From NCBI GenBank assembly GCA_038224615.1, contig JBBRFH010000005.1:1-33764 (forward strand): a stretch of 33,764 nucleotides of DNA, read 5' to 3'. The notes beneath the pieces were generated by a model that ran no database searches, was not told the DNA's origin, and saw only the letters and a list, made by a program, of their open reading frames with translations. Positions within the stretch are counted from its first letter, which is position 1. Each line of letters starts with the position of its first letter. Origin of the DNA: JBBRFH01 sp038224615. GTDB lineage: Bacteria; Planctomycetota; Phycisphaerae; Tepidisphaerales; Tepidisphaeraceae. Shown here piece after piece: positions 22,143 through 30,962 of this stretch. The position numbers and the translations under genes were made by a program.

Positions 22143-23036
22143 TCAGACAAGCGACTCCACATGCGTCCGCAGCCCATCGACGATCGACGTCGTTGGCACA
22201 CGCAGCCCCGCTGCTTTCGCTTTGCTCATGTCGTACACGCGGTGTGTGAAGAACGACGCCAGGTCGGGCTTCTCGGCGAGCGTCTTCTGCACCGAGACTT
22301 CCTCGATCTTCAGTTCCACACCCAGCACGTCGGCGATGATCTGGTAGAAGCGCCACGATTCGATGACGTCCGGCCCGGCACCGAAGAAGAGTTCGCCTTT
22401 CGCCAGTTCATTCCCCGCGACCGACAGGATCATCTTCGCCAGGTCTTCGGCGAGCACCGGCTGTTGCAGAAAATGCCCGCCGCCGACGAGTTGGAGGGTG
22501 TCGCCGCGGCGCATTTTCTCGATCAATTTCGGGTCTCGGCCGGCAAAGGGGATGCAGCCCAGCAGCGAGCCTGGGCCATAGATGTGGCCGGGACGGATGA
22601 TTGTGATCGCCATCGCCCCGGCTCGCGCGTTCAGCAGCACTTGCTCGGCGGCGCGCTTGCCGGTGCCGTAGGGGGAATCGTGAAACCGGTCGTAGGTCTC
22701 GTCGATTCTCCAAGGCCGGTTGAACGGGCTGATGGCGAAGTCAGTCGAGACGAATGCCAGTTGCCTGGCGCGGCCGGCAAAACACTCCAAATCCTGCTCC
22801 GCATCGGCGGCAGCGAAGCCGATCGAATCGACGACGAGATCCCATGTCGCGCCCGCGCTTTCGATCGCGGCGCGGAAAACTGTGGGATCTTTGCGGTCTG
22901 CGACGATCGCCCGCACCCCCTGCGGCAATGCGCGCTGCCCGCGGGTCACCGCCCACACCCGGTGCCCCGCCGCCAGCGCCGTTCGCGCCAGCGTACCGCT
23001 CAAAAATCCGCTTCCACCAATGACCAGCACGTCCAT
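22143..23036 (-). CDS. NAD-dependent epimerase/dehydratase-like protein (extended SDR)
   Basis: A 297-residue extended short-chain dehydrogenase. The nucleotide-binding motif is GGSGFLSG (7-14), the active-site pair Tyr123/Lys127 lies in SPYGTGKRAAE, and IIRPGHIYGPG follows, all usual for sugar-nucleotide epimerases and related reductases. The acceptor is not identifiable; the sequence also resembles the RNA-binding CSP41-like group, which keeps the fold. The frame is open 25 codons upstream, but ATG 23036 starts the Rossmann strand MDVLVIGG. It is divergent from the FucI-like gene, and a regulatory gap of 130 bp separates them. The fold call is strong, the substrate unknown. Confidence 0.87.
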   Translation of the reverse strand: MDVLVIGGSGFLSGTLARTALAAGHRVWAVTRGQRALPQGVRAIVADRKDPTVFRAAIESAGATWDLVVDSIGFAAADAEQDLECFAGRARQLAFVSTDFAISPFNRPWRIDETYDRFHDSPYGTGKRAAEQVLLNARAGAMAITIIRPGHIYGPGSLLGCIPFAGRDPKLIEKMRRGDTLQLVGGGHFLQQPVLAEDLAKMILSVAGNELAKGELFFGAGPDVIESWRFYQIIADVLGVELKIEEVSVQKTLAEKPDLASFFTHRVYDMSKAKAAGLRVPTTSIVDGLRTHVESLV

Positions 23037-23166
23037 CGCACACCTTCCATTACTCCGGCCTTGCCGCTGCAGCGGCGAGGTTCTCTTAACACGCGTAGTT
23101 TGAGCCTCCACCGACTTCCGTTAGACTTCTGCGCGATCATTAAACCAGCCGAAGGGAATTGCAACC

Positions 23167-24834
23167 ATGCCCGTTTATCAACTGCCCGGTCTGAAAAAAG
23201 CCACCAAGCTCAAGAAGAAGCAAGTCGTCCTCATCGCCAGCGGCGACCTGCGCGCGTCTGCGAACCAGAAGTGCTGGTCGGAGCAGTCGAAGATGGAAGC
23301 CACACTCGCGACGGCCATCGCTGACCTTGGCTGCGAAGTCGTGCGCGGGCACCCGTACGATGAATCGAAGAAGCATGGCTTCATCGATTCGCAGAAGCTG
23401 GGCATGGAGGTTTTCAAGTCGATCGACCCCGACGCCCCGCTGATCGTGGCCGAGTGCGTGTGGCAGTACAGCCACCACGTGCTGCACGGACTGCTGACGC
23501 ACCGCGGGCCGATCCTCACCGTCGCCAACTGGTCGGGCACCTGGCCGGGCCTGGTCGGCATGCTCAATCTCAACGGCTCGCTCACCAAGGCGGGCGTGAA
23601 GTACTCCACGATCTGGAGCGAAGACTTCACCGACGACTACTTCCGCACGTCGCTCAAATCGTGGCTCAAGAACGGCGTCGCCAGGCACAAGACCGCCCAC
23701 GTCACCAAGTTCAAGAAGGTGAAAGTCGGCAGCAAGGAAGCCAAGCTGGCGGCGGCGCTCGCCAAGCAGCTTAAGAGCGAGAAGGCGATCATGGGCGTGT
23801 TCGACGAAGGGTGCATGGGCATGTTCAATGCCATCATCCCGGACGAGCTGCTGCACCCGACGGGCGTGTTCAAGGAACGCCTGTCACAGTCATCGCTGTT
23901 TTACGAAACGACGCAGGTCACCGACGCCGAAGCATGGGAGGTCTTCAACTGGTACACCAACGCCGGGCTGCAGTTCAAGTTCGGGCAAAACGAGGCCGAC
24001 GAGCTGACGCAGAGCCAGGTGCTGCAGCAGTGCCGCATGTACATCGCTGCGGTGCGTATTGCGGATGATTTCGGGTGTCACACGATCGGCATCCAGTACC
24101 AGCAGGGCTTGAAGGATTTGTTGCCGGCGAGCGACCTCGTCGAAGGCACGCTCAACAACGCCGACCGCCCGCCGGTAAAATCGCGGGATGGCGAGCGCGT
24201 CCTGTTCGAGGGCCAGCCGATCCCGCACTTCAACGAAGTCGACGAATGCGCCGGCCTCGACGGATTGCTGACCTATCGCATCCACAAGGCGATGGGCCAG
24301 CCCGTGGAAAACACCCTGCACGACCTGCGCTGGGGCGACCGCGACCTGAGCGGCACCACCGACGATTACGTCTGGGTCTTCCTCATCAGCGGCAGTGTTC
24401 CGCCGGCCCATTTCGTCGACGGATGGCGCGGCGCGAGCAGCGAACGCCAACCGAGCATGTACTTCCGTCTGGGCGGCGGCACGCTCAAGGGCATCAGCAA
24501 GTCCGGCGAAATCGTCTGGAGCCGCTTCTTCATCGAGCACAACAAACTCAAGCTCGACATCGGCCGCGCCGGCGCGATCGAATTGCCCCCCGCCGAAACC
24601 CAACGCCGCTGGGACGCCACCACGCCCCAATGGCCGATCATGCACGCAGTCACCTACGGCACCAGCCGCGACCAGATGATGGCCAAGCACCAGAGTAACC
24701 ACATCCAGGTCGCCTACGCCAACTCCGCCGACGAAGCCGACAAAGCCATGCTCGTCAAAGCGCAACTCGCCCACGATCTCGGCATCGAAGTCAACGTCTG
24801 TGGCACGAAGAAGAATGGCAAGGGGTGGCACTGA
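23167..24834 (+). CDS. L-fucose/L-arabinose isomerase superfamily protein
   Basis: A 555-residue protein related to L-fucose isomerase, which interconverts fucose and fuculose using Mn2+. The N-terminal alpha/beta domain begins VVLIASGDLRAS (20-31). Asp213-Glu214 in VFDEGCMGMFNAIIPDELLHPTGVFKERLSQS is the conserved metal-binding region, followed by FGCHTIGIQYQQGLKDLLPASDLVEGTLNN. Length is close to FucI (about 590). Planctomycete proteins like this are usually labelled fucose isomerase-like; biochemical specificity is not established. ATG 23167 has AAGGGAAT about 8-15 nt upstream as a ribosome binding site. No fucose kinase or aldolase is adjacent, so pathway membership is inferred. The GH88 and beta-helix genes in the window fit a polysaccharide-degrading life. 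Confidence 0.85.
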   Translation: MPVYQLPGLKKATKLKKKQVVLIASGDLRASANQKCWSEQSKMEATLATAIADLGCEVVRGHPYDESKKHGFIDSQKLGMEVFKSIDPDAPLIVAECVWQYSHHVLHGLLTHRGPILTVANWSGTWPGLVGMLNLNGSLTKAGVKYSTIWSEDFTDDYFRTSLKSWLKNGVARHKTAHVTKFKKVKVGSKEAKLAAALAKQLKSEKAIMGVFDEGCMGMFNAIIPDELLHPTGVFKERLSQSSLFYETTQVTDAEAWEVFNWYTNAGLQFKFGQNEADELTQSQVLQQCRMYIAAVRIADDFGCHTIGIQYQQGLKDLLPASDLVEGTLNNADRPPVKSRDGERVLFEGQPIPHFNEVDECAGLDGLLTYRIHKAMGQPVENTLHDLRWGDRDLSGTTDDYVWVFLISGSVPPAHFVDGWRGASSERQPSMYFRLGGGTLKGISKSGEIVWSRFFIEHNKLKLDIGRAGAIELPPAETQRRWDATTPQWPIMHAVTYGTSRDQMMAKHQSNHIQVAYANSADEADKAMLVKAQLAHDLGIEVNVCGTKKNGKGWH

Positions 24835-24903
24835 AGGCGGAGAATTCACCCGGGGGCGGCGTGAGTCGATGTCGATGACGACAATTCGCACGGACGCCCG
24901 CGA

Positions 24904-25815
24904 TCAGGACGCGCTGCCGAGGCGGTTCAGCAGATCGATGAATTCGCCCGGCGGGGTGAAGATCATGTCGCGGCCGTCGATGCGCCAGGGAAGGTCGACG
25001 AACGTGCCGCCGTGCTGGCGCCAATAGAGGCGATTGGAAACAGACTGCGGGCCCTGGTCGTACTGCGTGTCGGCGATTGCGATCATCTTGTGGACCGCGC
25101 TGACGACGCTTGCGTCGTTGAACGGGTAGACCAGCACGATGCCGGCGGTCGGGATGGCGACGAGCGAGCCGTGGTCGCCGATCAACTCGGGGAACTTCTC
25201 CAGTTGCAGCGCCGCCGTCGCGGCGTAGGTGTCCTCGCTGACGATGACCTGCAACGACGTCTCGGCATCGAGTTCGATCGTGTCCTGCTGCGCCTTGCTG
25301 AGCCGCGCCGTGTTGTCCATCGCGACCGCGAACAGCTCGTCGTAGTTCATCGGCCAATGCCCGATCTCGGTGCGGCTGACGGTGCGGATCGACTTGGGCA
25401 TGTCCACGCACAGCACGCTTGCGGTGCCGGGGATGTGTCGGCGGTAGAGCAGGTTGTCTTTGATCTGCTCCATCGACTCTTCGCTGTAGATGCGAACGGT
25501 GAGGCGCGGCTGAATCGCGCCGAAGTCGGTGAGATCGTACTGCTCGCGAGCCTCGTCCATCGCGGCAAAGTGGTCGCGAATAATCTCCAGCCAGTGCTCG
25601 CGGCCGGCGCGGTGACAGGTCTGCAGGAGGTTCTGCAGACCCATCTTTCGATCATCGCCCTCAAAGACCACAACACCGTCGACGATCGAAAATGTCGGAA
25701 TCGGCAGCGAGCGCAGGTGCTCGTCGAGCAGCTTGACGCAATCGGCGTACTCGTCGGCCGACATGAACGTCGACCAATCCGGCTGGCGAGGCTTGCGATT
25801 GAAAAAGCCGAACAT
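24904..25815 (-). CDS. DUF1444-like (YtpQ family) protein
   Basis: A 303-residue soluble protein starting MFGFFNRKPRQPDW. Segments such as FGAIQPRLTVRIYSEESME (about 97-115), HWPMNYDELFAVAMDNTARL (about 153-172) and LVAIPTAGIVLVYPFND resemble DUF1444/YtpQ proteins, whose function is unknown. No signal peptide or membrane span is seen. It starts 19 bp after the serS stop codon on the same strand and is probably co-transcribed with it. A weak GGAGGG about 6-11 nt before the ATG supports the start. The family call is by pattern; confidence in being a gene is high. Confidence 0.72.
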   Translation of the reverse strand: MFGFFNRKPRQPDWSTFMSADEYADCVKLLDEHLRSLPIPTFSIVDGVVVFEGDDRKMGLQNLLQTCHRAGREHWLEIIRDHFAAMDEAREQYDLTDFGAIQPRLTVRIYSEESMEQIKDNLLYRRHIPGTASVLCVDMPKSIRTVSRTEIGHWPMNYDELFAVAMDNTARLSKAQQDTIELDAETSLQVIVSEDTYAATAALQLEKFPELIGDHGSLVAIPTAGIVLVYPFNDASVVSAVHKMIAIADTQYDQGPQSVSNRLYWRQHGGTFVDLPWRIDGRDMIFTPPGEFIDLLNRLGSAS

Positions 25816-25834
25816 GCGAGTCTGCCCTCCATAA

Positions 25835-27127
25835 TCAGCCGATACGCTCGCGCCCGCCCATGTAAACCCGCAGCGCTTCGGGAACGGTGACCGATCCGTC
25901 GGCGTTCTGATAGTTCTCGATCACTGGAATGAGGATGCGCGGGCTGGCGGCCACCGTGTTGTTGAGCGTGTGGCAGAAACGCAGCTTGCCGTCGGCACCC
26001 TTGTAACGCAGGTTCAGGCGACGCGCCTGAAATTCATACAAGCGCGAAGCGCTGTGCGTTTCGCCATAGCCGGTTGCGTCGTCCTTGCCGTCGAAGCGAC
26101 TGGGCATCCAGGTTTCGACATCGAACATCGCCGCGTTCTTCACGCCGATATCGCCGGTGCAGCATTGGATGACGCGGTACGGAAGCTTGAGCGACTGCAA
26201 AAGCTGCTCGCTGAAGCCGAGCATCTTCTTGTGCCACTCCTTGCTCTCGTCGACGTCGTTCCTGCAAATGACGACCTGCTCAACCTTGTCGAACTGGTGT
26301 ACGCGGTAGAAGCCGGCCGTGTCCTTGCCATAGGTTCCGGCTTCGCGGCGGAAGCAGGTGCTGACGGCGGTGTACTTCAGCGGCAGATCCTTCTCATCAA
26401 GCGTCTGGTTCATCCGCAGCGCAGTCAGGCCGACCTCGGCAGTGCCGGTGAGGAAAAGGTTGTCCTCGGTCACGTGGTACGCCTGCTCGCGCCCGCCGGG
26501 GAAGAAGCCGGTGCCGAGCATCGCTTCCTCGCGGACCAGCACGGGCACGTTCACTTGCGTGAAGCCGTGCTGGCGGATCATCATGTCGACCGCCAGCCGC
26601 AGCACGGCGTTGTGCAGTTCGGCGCCCGCGCCCAGCAGCATGTACGACCGGCTGCCCGCGAGGCGCACGCCGGCATCGAAGTCGACGATCTTCAGCTTCT
26701 CAGCCAGCTCGATGTGCGTCCTGGGCTTGAAGTTGAACTTGGTCGGCTCGCCCCAGTTGTACATCACGACGTTCTGCGACGCGTCGCGCCCCACCGGCAC
26801 GTCGGCGTCGGGAGGTTGCGGAATCTGCAGGAGAAGTTGCTCGGTCTCGGTGCCGATCCGTTTGGCGGTTTCCTCCGCGTCCTTCACCTTGGTCTTCAGC
26901 TCGCCCATCCGCGCGACGGCGGCCTTCTTTTCGTCGGGATCCTTGAGCTTGCCGATCTGCTGCGACGCGGCGTTTTGTTCGGCGCGGTGCTTCTCGAACT
27001 CCTGTTGCGCGCTGCGCTGCCGGGCGTCGAGTTCGAGGACGGCGTCGATGTCCACTTTGATGTTCTTATCCGCCGCCCCCTTCTGGTAACGGCCGGGATT
27101 CTCGCGGAGGTCTTTCAGGTCGATCAT
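25835..27127 (-). CDS. serS: Seryl-tRNA synthetase
   Basis: A 430-residue class II synthetase that charges tRNA-Ser (and tRNA-Sec where present) with serine. Residues 1-110 form the long tRNA-binding coiled coil (Lys/Glu/Gln-rich, 30-95). The core has LTGTAEVGLTALRMNQTL (serine-site TxE motif), motif 2 TCFRREAGTYGKDTAGFYRVHQFDKVE and motif 3 HTLNNTVAASPRILIPVIENYQ. The motif 3 form NNT-x-A-SPR, rather than the more common NGSGLAVGR, occurs in other bacterial phyla such as Deinococcota. Length and order are normal. The start ATG 27127 begins the standard MIDLKDLRENP. The DUF1444-like gene follows in the same transcription unit. Confidence 0.97.
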   Translation of the reverse strand: MIDLKDLRENPGRYQKGAADKNIKVDIDAVLELDARQRSAQQEFEKHRAEQNAASQQIGKLKDPDEKKAAVARMGELKTKVKDAEETAKRIGTETEQLLLQIPQPPDADVPVGRDASQNVVMYNWGEPTKFNFKPRTHIELAEKLKIVDFDAGVRLAGSRSYMLLGAGAELHNAVLRLAVDMMIRQHGFTQVNVPVLVREEAMLGTGFFPGGREQAYHVTEDNLFLTGTAEVGLTALRMNQTLDEKDLPLKYTAVSTCFRREAGTYGKDTAGFYRVHQFDKVEQVVICRNDVDESKEWHKKMLGFSEQLLQSLKLPYRVIQCCTGDIGVKNAAMFDVETWMPSRFDGKDDATGYGETHSASRLYEFQARRLNLRYKGADGKLRFCHTLNNTVAASPRILIPVIENYQNADGSVTVPEALRVYMGGRERIG

Positions 27128-27443
27128 GGGATGGCGAGTTCTAACCGAAGTCGGAGGGATTCAGAAGCGGGCCTTGGGCCGTAGGCCGTAGGCCATGGAC
27201 AGTAGGCCTTGGGCAGTAGGCCTTAGGCCTTGGTGAAATGCGCAACCTTCTTCAACGTCTTCGGGCCCATCATGGCTTTTGCAACAAGGCCCACGGCCTG
27301 ATCCCCAAGGACCATCCTGTCGTCTGCACCATGGCCCAAGGCCCTCCTGCTAGTTATCGGATGTTACGAACGCCCTGAAAACGGCACCTGTCGGCCGAAC
27401 GTGTGTTAGGTTCTTTCACGGTCTTGTACTGGAAGGAGCACCC
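27128..27443. other. Repeat-filled gap upstream of serS
   Basis: From about 27168 to 27232 the unit TAGGCC/TTGGGC recurs many times (ggccgtaggccgtaggcc, cagtaggccttgggcag). From about 27283 to 27345 the opposite strand carries similar AAGGCCCA and CCATGGCCCAAGGCCC units. Together these make a long, imperfect inverted repeat about 180 bp across. No gene is seen. The last 80 bp lead into the 49-codon gene and would hold its promoter, which is not obvious. Confidence 0.55.
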
Positions 27444-27593
27444 ATGACGAAGACGTTGTATCGGACGGTCGGCGGCAAACGGCACACGGCGCGGCCGCGG
27501 AGTGCAGGCAAGGTGGCGGGCAGCTTTGATGGCATGCTCGCACGACTCGGCCTGGCCTCCGCCAAGCTGCAACGCGCACGCCGTAAGCGCTGA
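27444..27593 (+). CDS. 49-residue basic protein with its own ribosome binding site and terminator
   Basis: ATG 27444 is preceded by GGAAGGAG at 27431-27438, 5 nt away, one of the strongest ribosome binding sites in the window. The 49-residue product is strongly basic: MTKTLYRTVGGKRHTARPRSA near the start, a central helix-like SFDGMLARLGLASAKLQRA and a KR-rich end ARRKR. Codons are GC3-rich. A classic intrinsic terminator follows 31 bp after the stop codon. Basic charge suggests nucleic acid or ribosome contact, but no family is recognised. It is too short for most automatic gene callers and may be missed in related genomes. Confidence 0.68.
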   Translation: MTKTLYRTVGGKRHTARPRSAGKVAGSFDGMLARLGLASAKLQRARRKR

Positions 27594-27624
27594 TCGGATG
27601 CGATACCAAGACCCGTTTTGAACC

Positions 27625-27660
27625 GCCCCGGCCGCGCTCACCGCGCGGCCGGGGCTTTTT
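27625..27660 (+). terminator. Intrinsic terminator of the 49-residue protein gene
   Basis: GCCCCGGCCGCG and CGCGGCCGGGGC form a 12-bp GC-rich stem with a small loop, immediately followed by TTTTT. This is the only textbook rho-independent terminator seen in the window. Confidence 0.9.
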
Positions 27661-27727
27661 GGTTTGGCCGATTAAGGCAAAGAAACAACAGGCGCAAGAA
27701 CGCGGGCGCTGGACGGCCTGCAAAAAC

Positions 27728-27833
27728 TGTCCTCCTAAGCGCCGCGAAAGATCGCCTGGCACTGGCGAGGCCCCTCCGATACCGATCGGGCCCTGCCGCT
27801 GCGAGCAGATCCTTCGCGTTGCTCAGGATGACA
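27728..27833. repeat. Degraded TGTCATTCTGAGCG inverted repeat
   Basis: The left arm 27728-27753 (tgtcctcctaagcgccgcg) and right arm 27807-27833 (agatccttcgcgttgctcag) are inverted, mutated relatives of the perfect arms at 18568-18675. It lies in the 274-bp gap between the small gene's terminator and the lactonase gene, which otherwise holds nothing recognisable. Confidence 0.7.
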
Positions 27834-27867
27834 TTGCGCGTTGGCGATCAGGGGCGATCGGAGGTGA

Positions 27868-29022
27868 TCACGACTTAACGAACCGCACGCAGCAGGCCTG
27901 CCCGACCTTCACCGTCGAGCCGACCGGCGTGAGCTTGCCGGTCTTGGGGTCGATCTTGAAGCTGACGAGCGAATCCGATTTCTGATTCGCGGCAATCAAA
28001 TAGCGGCCGGTCGGATCGAGCGCGAAGTGGCGCGGGGATTGTCCCTGCGTGGACGTGTGGTCGATCGGCGTGAGCGTTCCATTGGCCGAGTCGAATGCGA
28101 ACACCGCGATGCTATCGTGCCCACGGTTGGAGCAGTAGACGAACTTGCCGTTCGGGTGAACCGCAATCTCGGCGGTCGTGCTCGGCGTGGTGAAATCTGC
28201 GGGCAGGGTCGAAACGGGCGTCAGCGCCGTAAGCGTACCCGTCGCGGCGTCCCAGGTCAGCGGGGTGACGGTGTTGGCCATCTCGCCGTTGACGAACACA
28301 AACTTTCCCGAAGGATGAAACGCGATGTGCCGCGGGCCGGTGCCGGGGGCGAGTTTTGCTTCGCCGATGCGGGCGATCGTGCCTGCTTTTGCGTCAAGCT
28401 TGTAGATGATGACTTCATCGGTGCCCAGATCGCACGAGAGCGCGAACTTCCCCGATGGATCGGCGACGATCGAGTGAGCGAACGCGCGTTGCTGGCGCTT
28501 GGGGTTCGGCCCCGAGCCGGTGTGCTGGTCGTGGGCGCTGGGCGCCTTGAGCGAGCCATCGTCACCGACCGGCAGCACGCCCACGCTTCCGCCGCCGTAG
28601 TTAGCGACCATCACGCTCTGGCCGCTCGGATCGACGGAGACATAGCACGGGCCGGGGCCGGTCGACGATTGCCCGTTGAGCGCGGTGAGCTTGCCCGAGG
28701 CCGGGTCGATCTTGAACGCTTCGACGGCGCCCGTCTTCTGTCCCTCGAACTCGCCGATCTCCAGCGCGGCGTACAGGTACGGCTGGGTCGGATGCAGCGC
28801 GAGGAACGATGGATTTTTTGTCTCGGCGGCGAGGACCGGCTCGGACAGCTTTCCTGTCTCCGGGTCGAGGTCGACGAAGTAAATCCCCTGGCTGCTCGGT
28901 CCGGTGTACGTGCCGACGTAAAAACGCATGAGAGGCTCCTTCGCACTGGCGACCGTGCCCGGCATCAGCACCGCCTGCATCAGCAACGCGACCGCCATCG
29001 TGAGCAAGGTCCGCATGTTCAT
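27868..29022 (-). CDS. Exported lactonase-family seven-bladed beta-propeller
   Basis: A 384-residue protein of the 6-phosphogluconolactonase (Pgl/YbhE-type) beta-propeller family, which hydrolyses lactones. A signal peptide is clear: NMRTLLTMAVALLMQAVLMPGTVASA, cleaved near residue 27, so the protein acts outside the cytoplasm and is unlikely to serve the pentose phosphate pathway. Repeated blades are marked by FYVGTYTG, NPSFLALHPTQPYLYAA, CYVSVDPSGQSVMVANYGGGSV, HSIVADPSGKFALSCDLGTDEV, RHIAFHPSGKFVFVNGE, AEIAVHPNGKFVYCSNRGHDSI and RHFALDPTGRYLIAANQKSD, seven in all. The frame is open 70 codons upstream, but ATG 29022 or 29016 places the signal peptide at the N-terminus. Divergent from the beta-helix gene. 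Confidence 0.9.
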   Translation of the reverse strand: MNMRTLLTMAVALLMQAVLMPGTVASAKEPLMRFYVGTYTGPSSQGIYFVDLDPETGKLSEPVLAAETKNPSFLALHPTQPYLYAALEIGEFEGQKTGAVEAFKIDPASGKLTALNGQSSTGPGPCYVSVDPSGQSVMVANYGGGSVGVLPVGDDGSLKAPSAHDQHTGSGPNPKRQQRAFAHSIVADPSGKFALSCDLGTDEVIIYKLDAKAGTIARIGEAKLAPGTGPRHIAFHPSGKFVFVNGEMANTVTPLTWDAATGTLTALTPVSTLPADFTTPSTTAEIAVHPNGKFVYCSNRGHDSIAVFAFDSANGTLTPIDHTSTQGQSPRHFALDPTGRYLIAANQKSDSLVSFKIDPKTGKLTPVGSTVKVGQACCVRFVKS

Positions 29023-29369
29023 AGGCGGCGGATTGTAGCGGGGAGCCGAACCGACAGCACGCACGCGACGCCAAAGCGCAAAGCCGCGAGACCGCTCTCG
29101 ACCCAGTGCGGCATTCGCAAAAGATTGCTGGCGACGCCACACCCCGCCGATTCCGCCCGGAGACCGCGATTTCCCCTGTTTGCCCACACTTCCATCCTGA
29201 TCGTCGTTGTAACGATCATCCGCATGCGTCAATTATTTCTTGAATATTGCCCGGTTCTTACTTGAACTTTGCTCGAAAAAGTGGACAAAGCGACGTCTGC
29301 CACGTTCGACCTGACTGTCTTGTTGTTCAACATTCCGGGATCGCAATTATTCCGGGGAAGGACCGTTCC
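29023..29369. other. Divergent intergenic region between lactonase and beta-helix genes
   Basis: No gene is supported. TGATCGT and ACGATCA form a 7-bp inverted repeat around a 7-nt loop at 29198-29218, a possible operator. The following 29228-29275 is AT-rich (attatttcttgaatattg), the likeliest place for the promoter of the plus-strand gene, but no -35/-10 pair stands out. Confidence 0.4.
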
Positions 29370-30854
29370 ATGTTCGGATCATTTGAGTCGTTGGAAGGCC
29401 GCAAGCTTCTGTCGGTCAGCATGGGTTCCGATGGGTGGACCAAGATCGCCCCCTCGTCCGACAGCAAGCAGATCTACGTCAGCAGTTCCTCCGGCAACGA
29501 CAGCAATCCCGGCACGAGCGCCAAGCCCGTGAAGACGCTCGCCAAGGCCAAGACGATGGTCCGCGACCTCAAGCCCGACTGGGTGCTGCTCAAGAAAGGC
29601 GACTCCTGGCACGAGAGCTTCCCCGACTGGGTCTTCAGCGGTCGCAGCGCGCAGGAGCCGACCGTCATCACCAGCTACGGCAGCGGCACCCGCCCGAAGG
29701 TGCTCACCGGCAGCAAAGGCGGCATCACCATCGCGCAGAAGTACAGCAACCCCCTGAACCACGTCGCCGTCATCGGCCTGTACTTCAAGGCCGACGGATA
29801 CGACGGCTGGAACGGCACCACCAAGACCGCCGGCATCCGGGTCATGCGCAAGGGCAGTGACGTGCTGCTCGAGGACAACTACATCGAGGGCTTCAAGGAC
29901 AACGTCGTCATCGACCCCGACGGCTCGCTGACCGGCATGAAGGTCCGCCGCAACGTCATCGTCGATGCCTTCAACGCCGACGGCGGCCGCGCCCAGGGGA
30001 TCTACGGCGGCGGGAACGCCGACGGCACGCTCATCGAGGAAAACGTCCTGGACCACAACGGCTGGAAGGAAGGCCTCAAGGGCGCCGGGCCGACCATGTT
30101 CAACCACAGCATTTACTTCAACACCGGCTCCAGCGGATTGGTCGTACGCGGCAACATCATCACCCGCTCCAGCCTGTTCGGCGTGATGTCGCGCGGCGGC
30201 GGCGTGGTCGAAAACAACGTGCTGGCCCGCAACCCCGTCGGTATCCAGCTCGGCAACGGCAGCGCGACCATCCAGAACAACGTCATCCTCGAAGGCACCG
30301 ACCTGGGCAGCACGCAGCAGTTGGGCAAGGGCATCGAGGTCTACACGCTCAGCCGCGCGGTGATCAACAAGAACGTCATCGCGCACGACCTCAGCAGTGG
30401 CGTCTACAACAACATCGCCGTCAACGTCCGTGACGGGATTGGTGGCGGCGAGTTGAAATCCAACATTGTCTACGACTGGCAGAACGGCTTCAAAAACGCC
30501 GGCAAACTCAGCCAGTCGGGCAACCAGGTGACGCTCAGCAGCCAGCTCAGCAAGAGCGCCTACCACTACGCCGACCCGAGCCGCACGCTGGCCAAATACA
30601 GCGCGTCGCTCGGCAAGTCGAATTCGATCACGACGTTCCTCGCCTCAGCGCGGCTGCAGGGCAAAGGAACGTGGGACTCACGCTACACCGCCAACGCCGC
30701 CGGCAACTACATCCGCGCGGGCTTCAACGTGGCGGCGTCGAAGGTAGCGTCCCTCGCGCCGACCGCCGCCAGATCAGTGGCGCTGAGCACGTCAGTCAGC
30801 GCGTCGCTGTTCGGCGATTCCCGGATCGACAGCAGCGCCTACGCGCTTCTATAG
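29370..30854 (+). CDS. Exported right-handed beta-helix protein with LExR-xLL motif
   Basis: A 494-residue predicted secreted protein. The N-terminal FESLEGRKLLSV (5-16) is the second LExR-xLL-type motif in the window. YVSSSSGNDSNPGTSAKPVKTLAKA (about 32-56) is the standard opening of parallel beta-helix proteins of the pectate-lyase/poly-epimerase type, followed by coils rich in Asn and Gly: VLLEDNYIEGF, MKVRRNVIVDAF, TLIEENVLDHNG, LVVRGNIITRSS, VVENNVLARNP, ATIQNNVILEG and AVINKNVIAHD. Such folds usually bind or cut acidic polysaccharides; the catalytic residues cannot be assigned. The frame is open upstream to 29247, but ATG 29370 has AAGGA 7 nt before it and gives the usual distance to the motif. 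Confidence 0.86.
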   Translation: MFGSFESLEGRKLLSVSMGSDGWTKIAPSSDSKQIYVSSSSGNDSNPGTSAKPVKTLAKAKTMVRDLKPDWVLLKKGDSWHESFPDWVFSGRSAQEPTVITSYGSGTRPKVLTGSKGGITIAQKYSNPLNHVAVIGLYFKADGYDGWNGTTKTAGIRVMRKGSDVLLEDNYIEGFKDNVVIDPDGSLTGMKVRRNVIVDAFNADGGRAQGIYGGGNADGTLIEENVLDHNGWKEGLKGAGPTMFNHSIYFNTGSSGLVVRGNIITRSSLFGVMSRGGGVVENNVLARNPVGIQLGNGSATIQNNVILEGTDLGSTQQLGKGIEVYTLSRAVINKNVIAHDLSSGVYNNIAVNVRDGIGGGELKSNIVYDWQNGFKNAGKLSQSGNQVTLSSQLSKSAYHYADPSRTLAKYSASLGKSNSITTFLASARLQGKGTWDSRYTANAAGNYIRAGFNVAASKVASLAPTAARSVALSTSVSASLFGDSRIDSSAYALL

Positions 30855-30962
30855 TCCGGAGACGAGCCCAACGACAGCTCGGCCCGATTCGGCTGCACGT
30901 AAGACAAGCTCCGCTCTCACGAGCGCAGGCCGCGTCGGCGCGGGAGGCAGAAAGGCGGGAGG

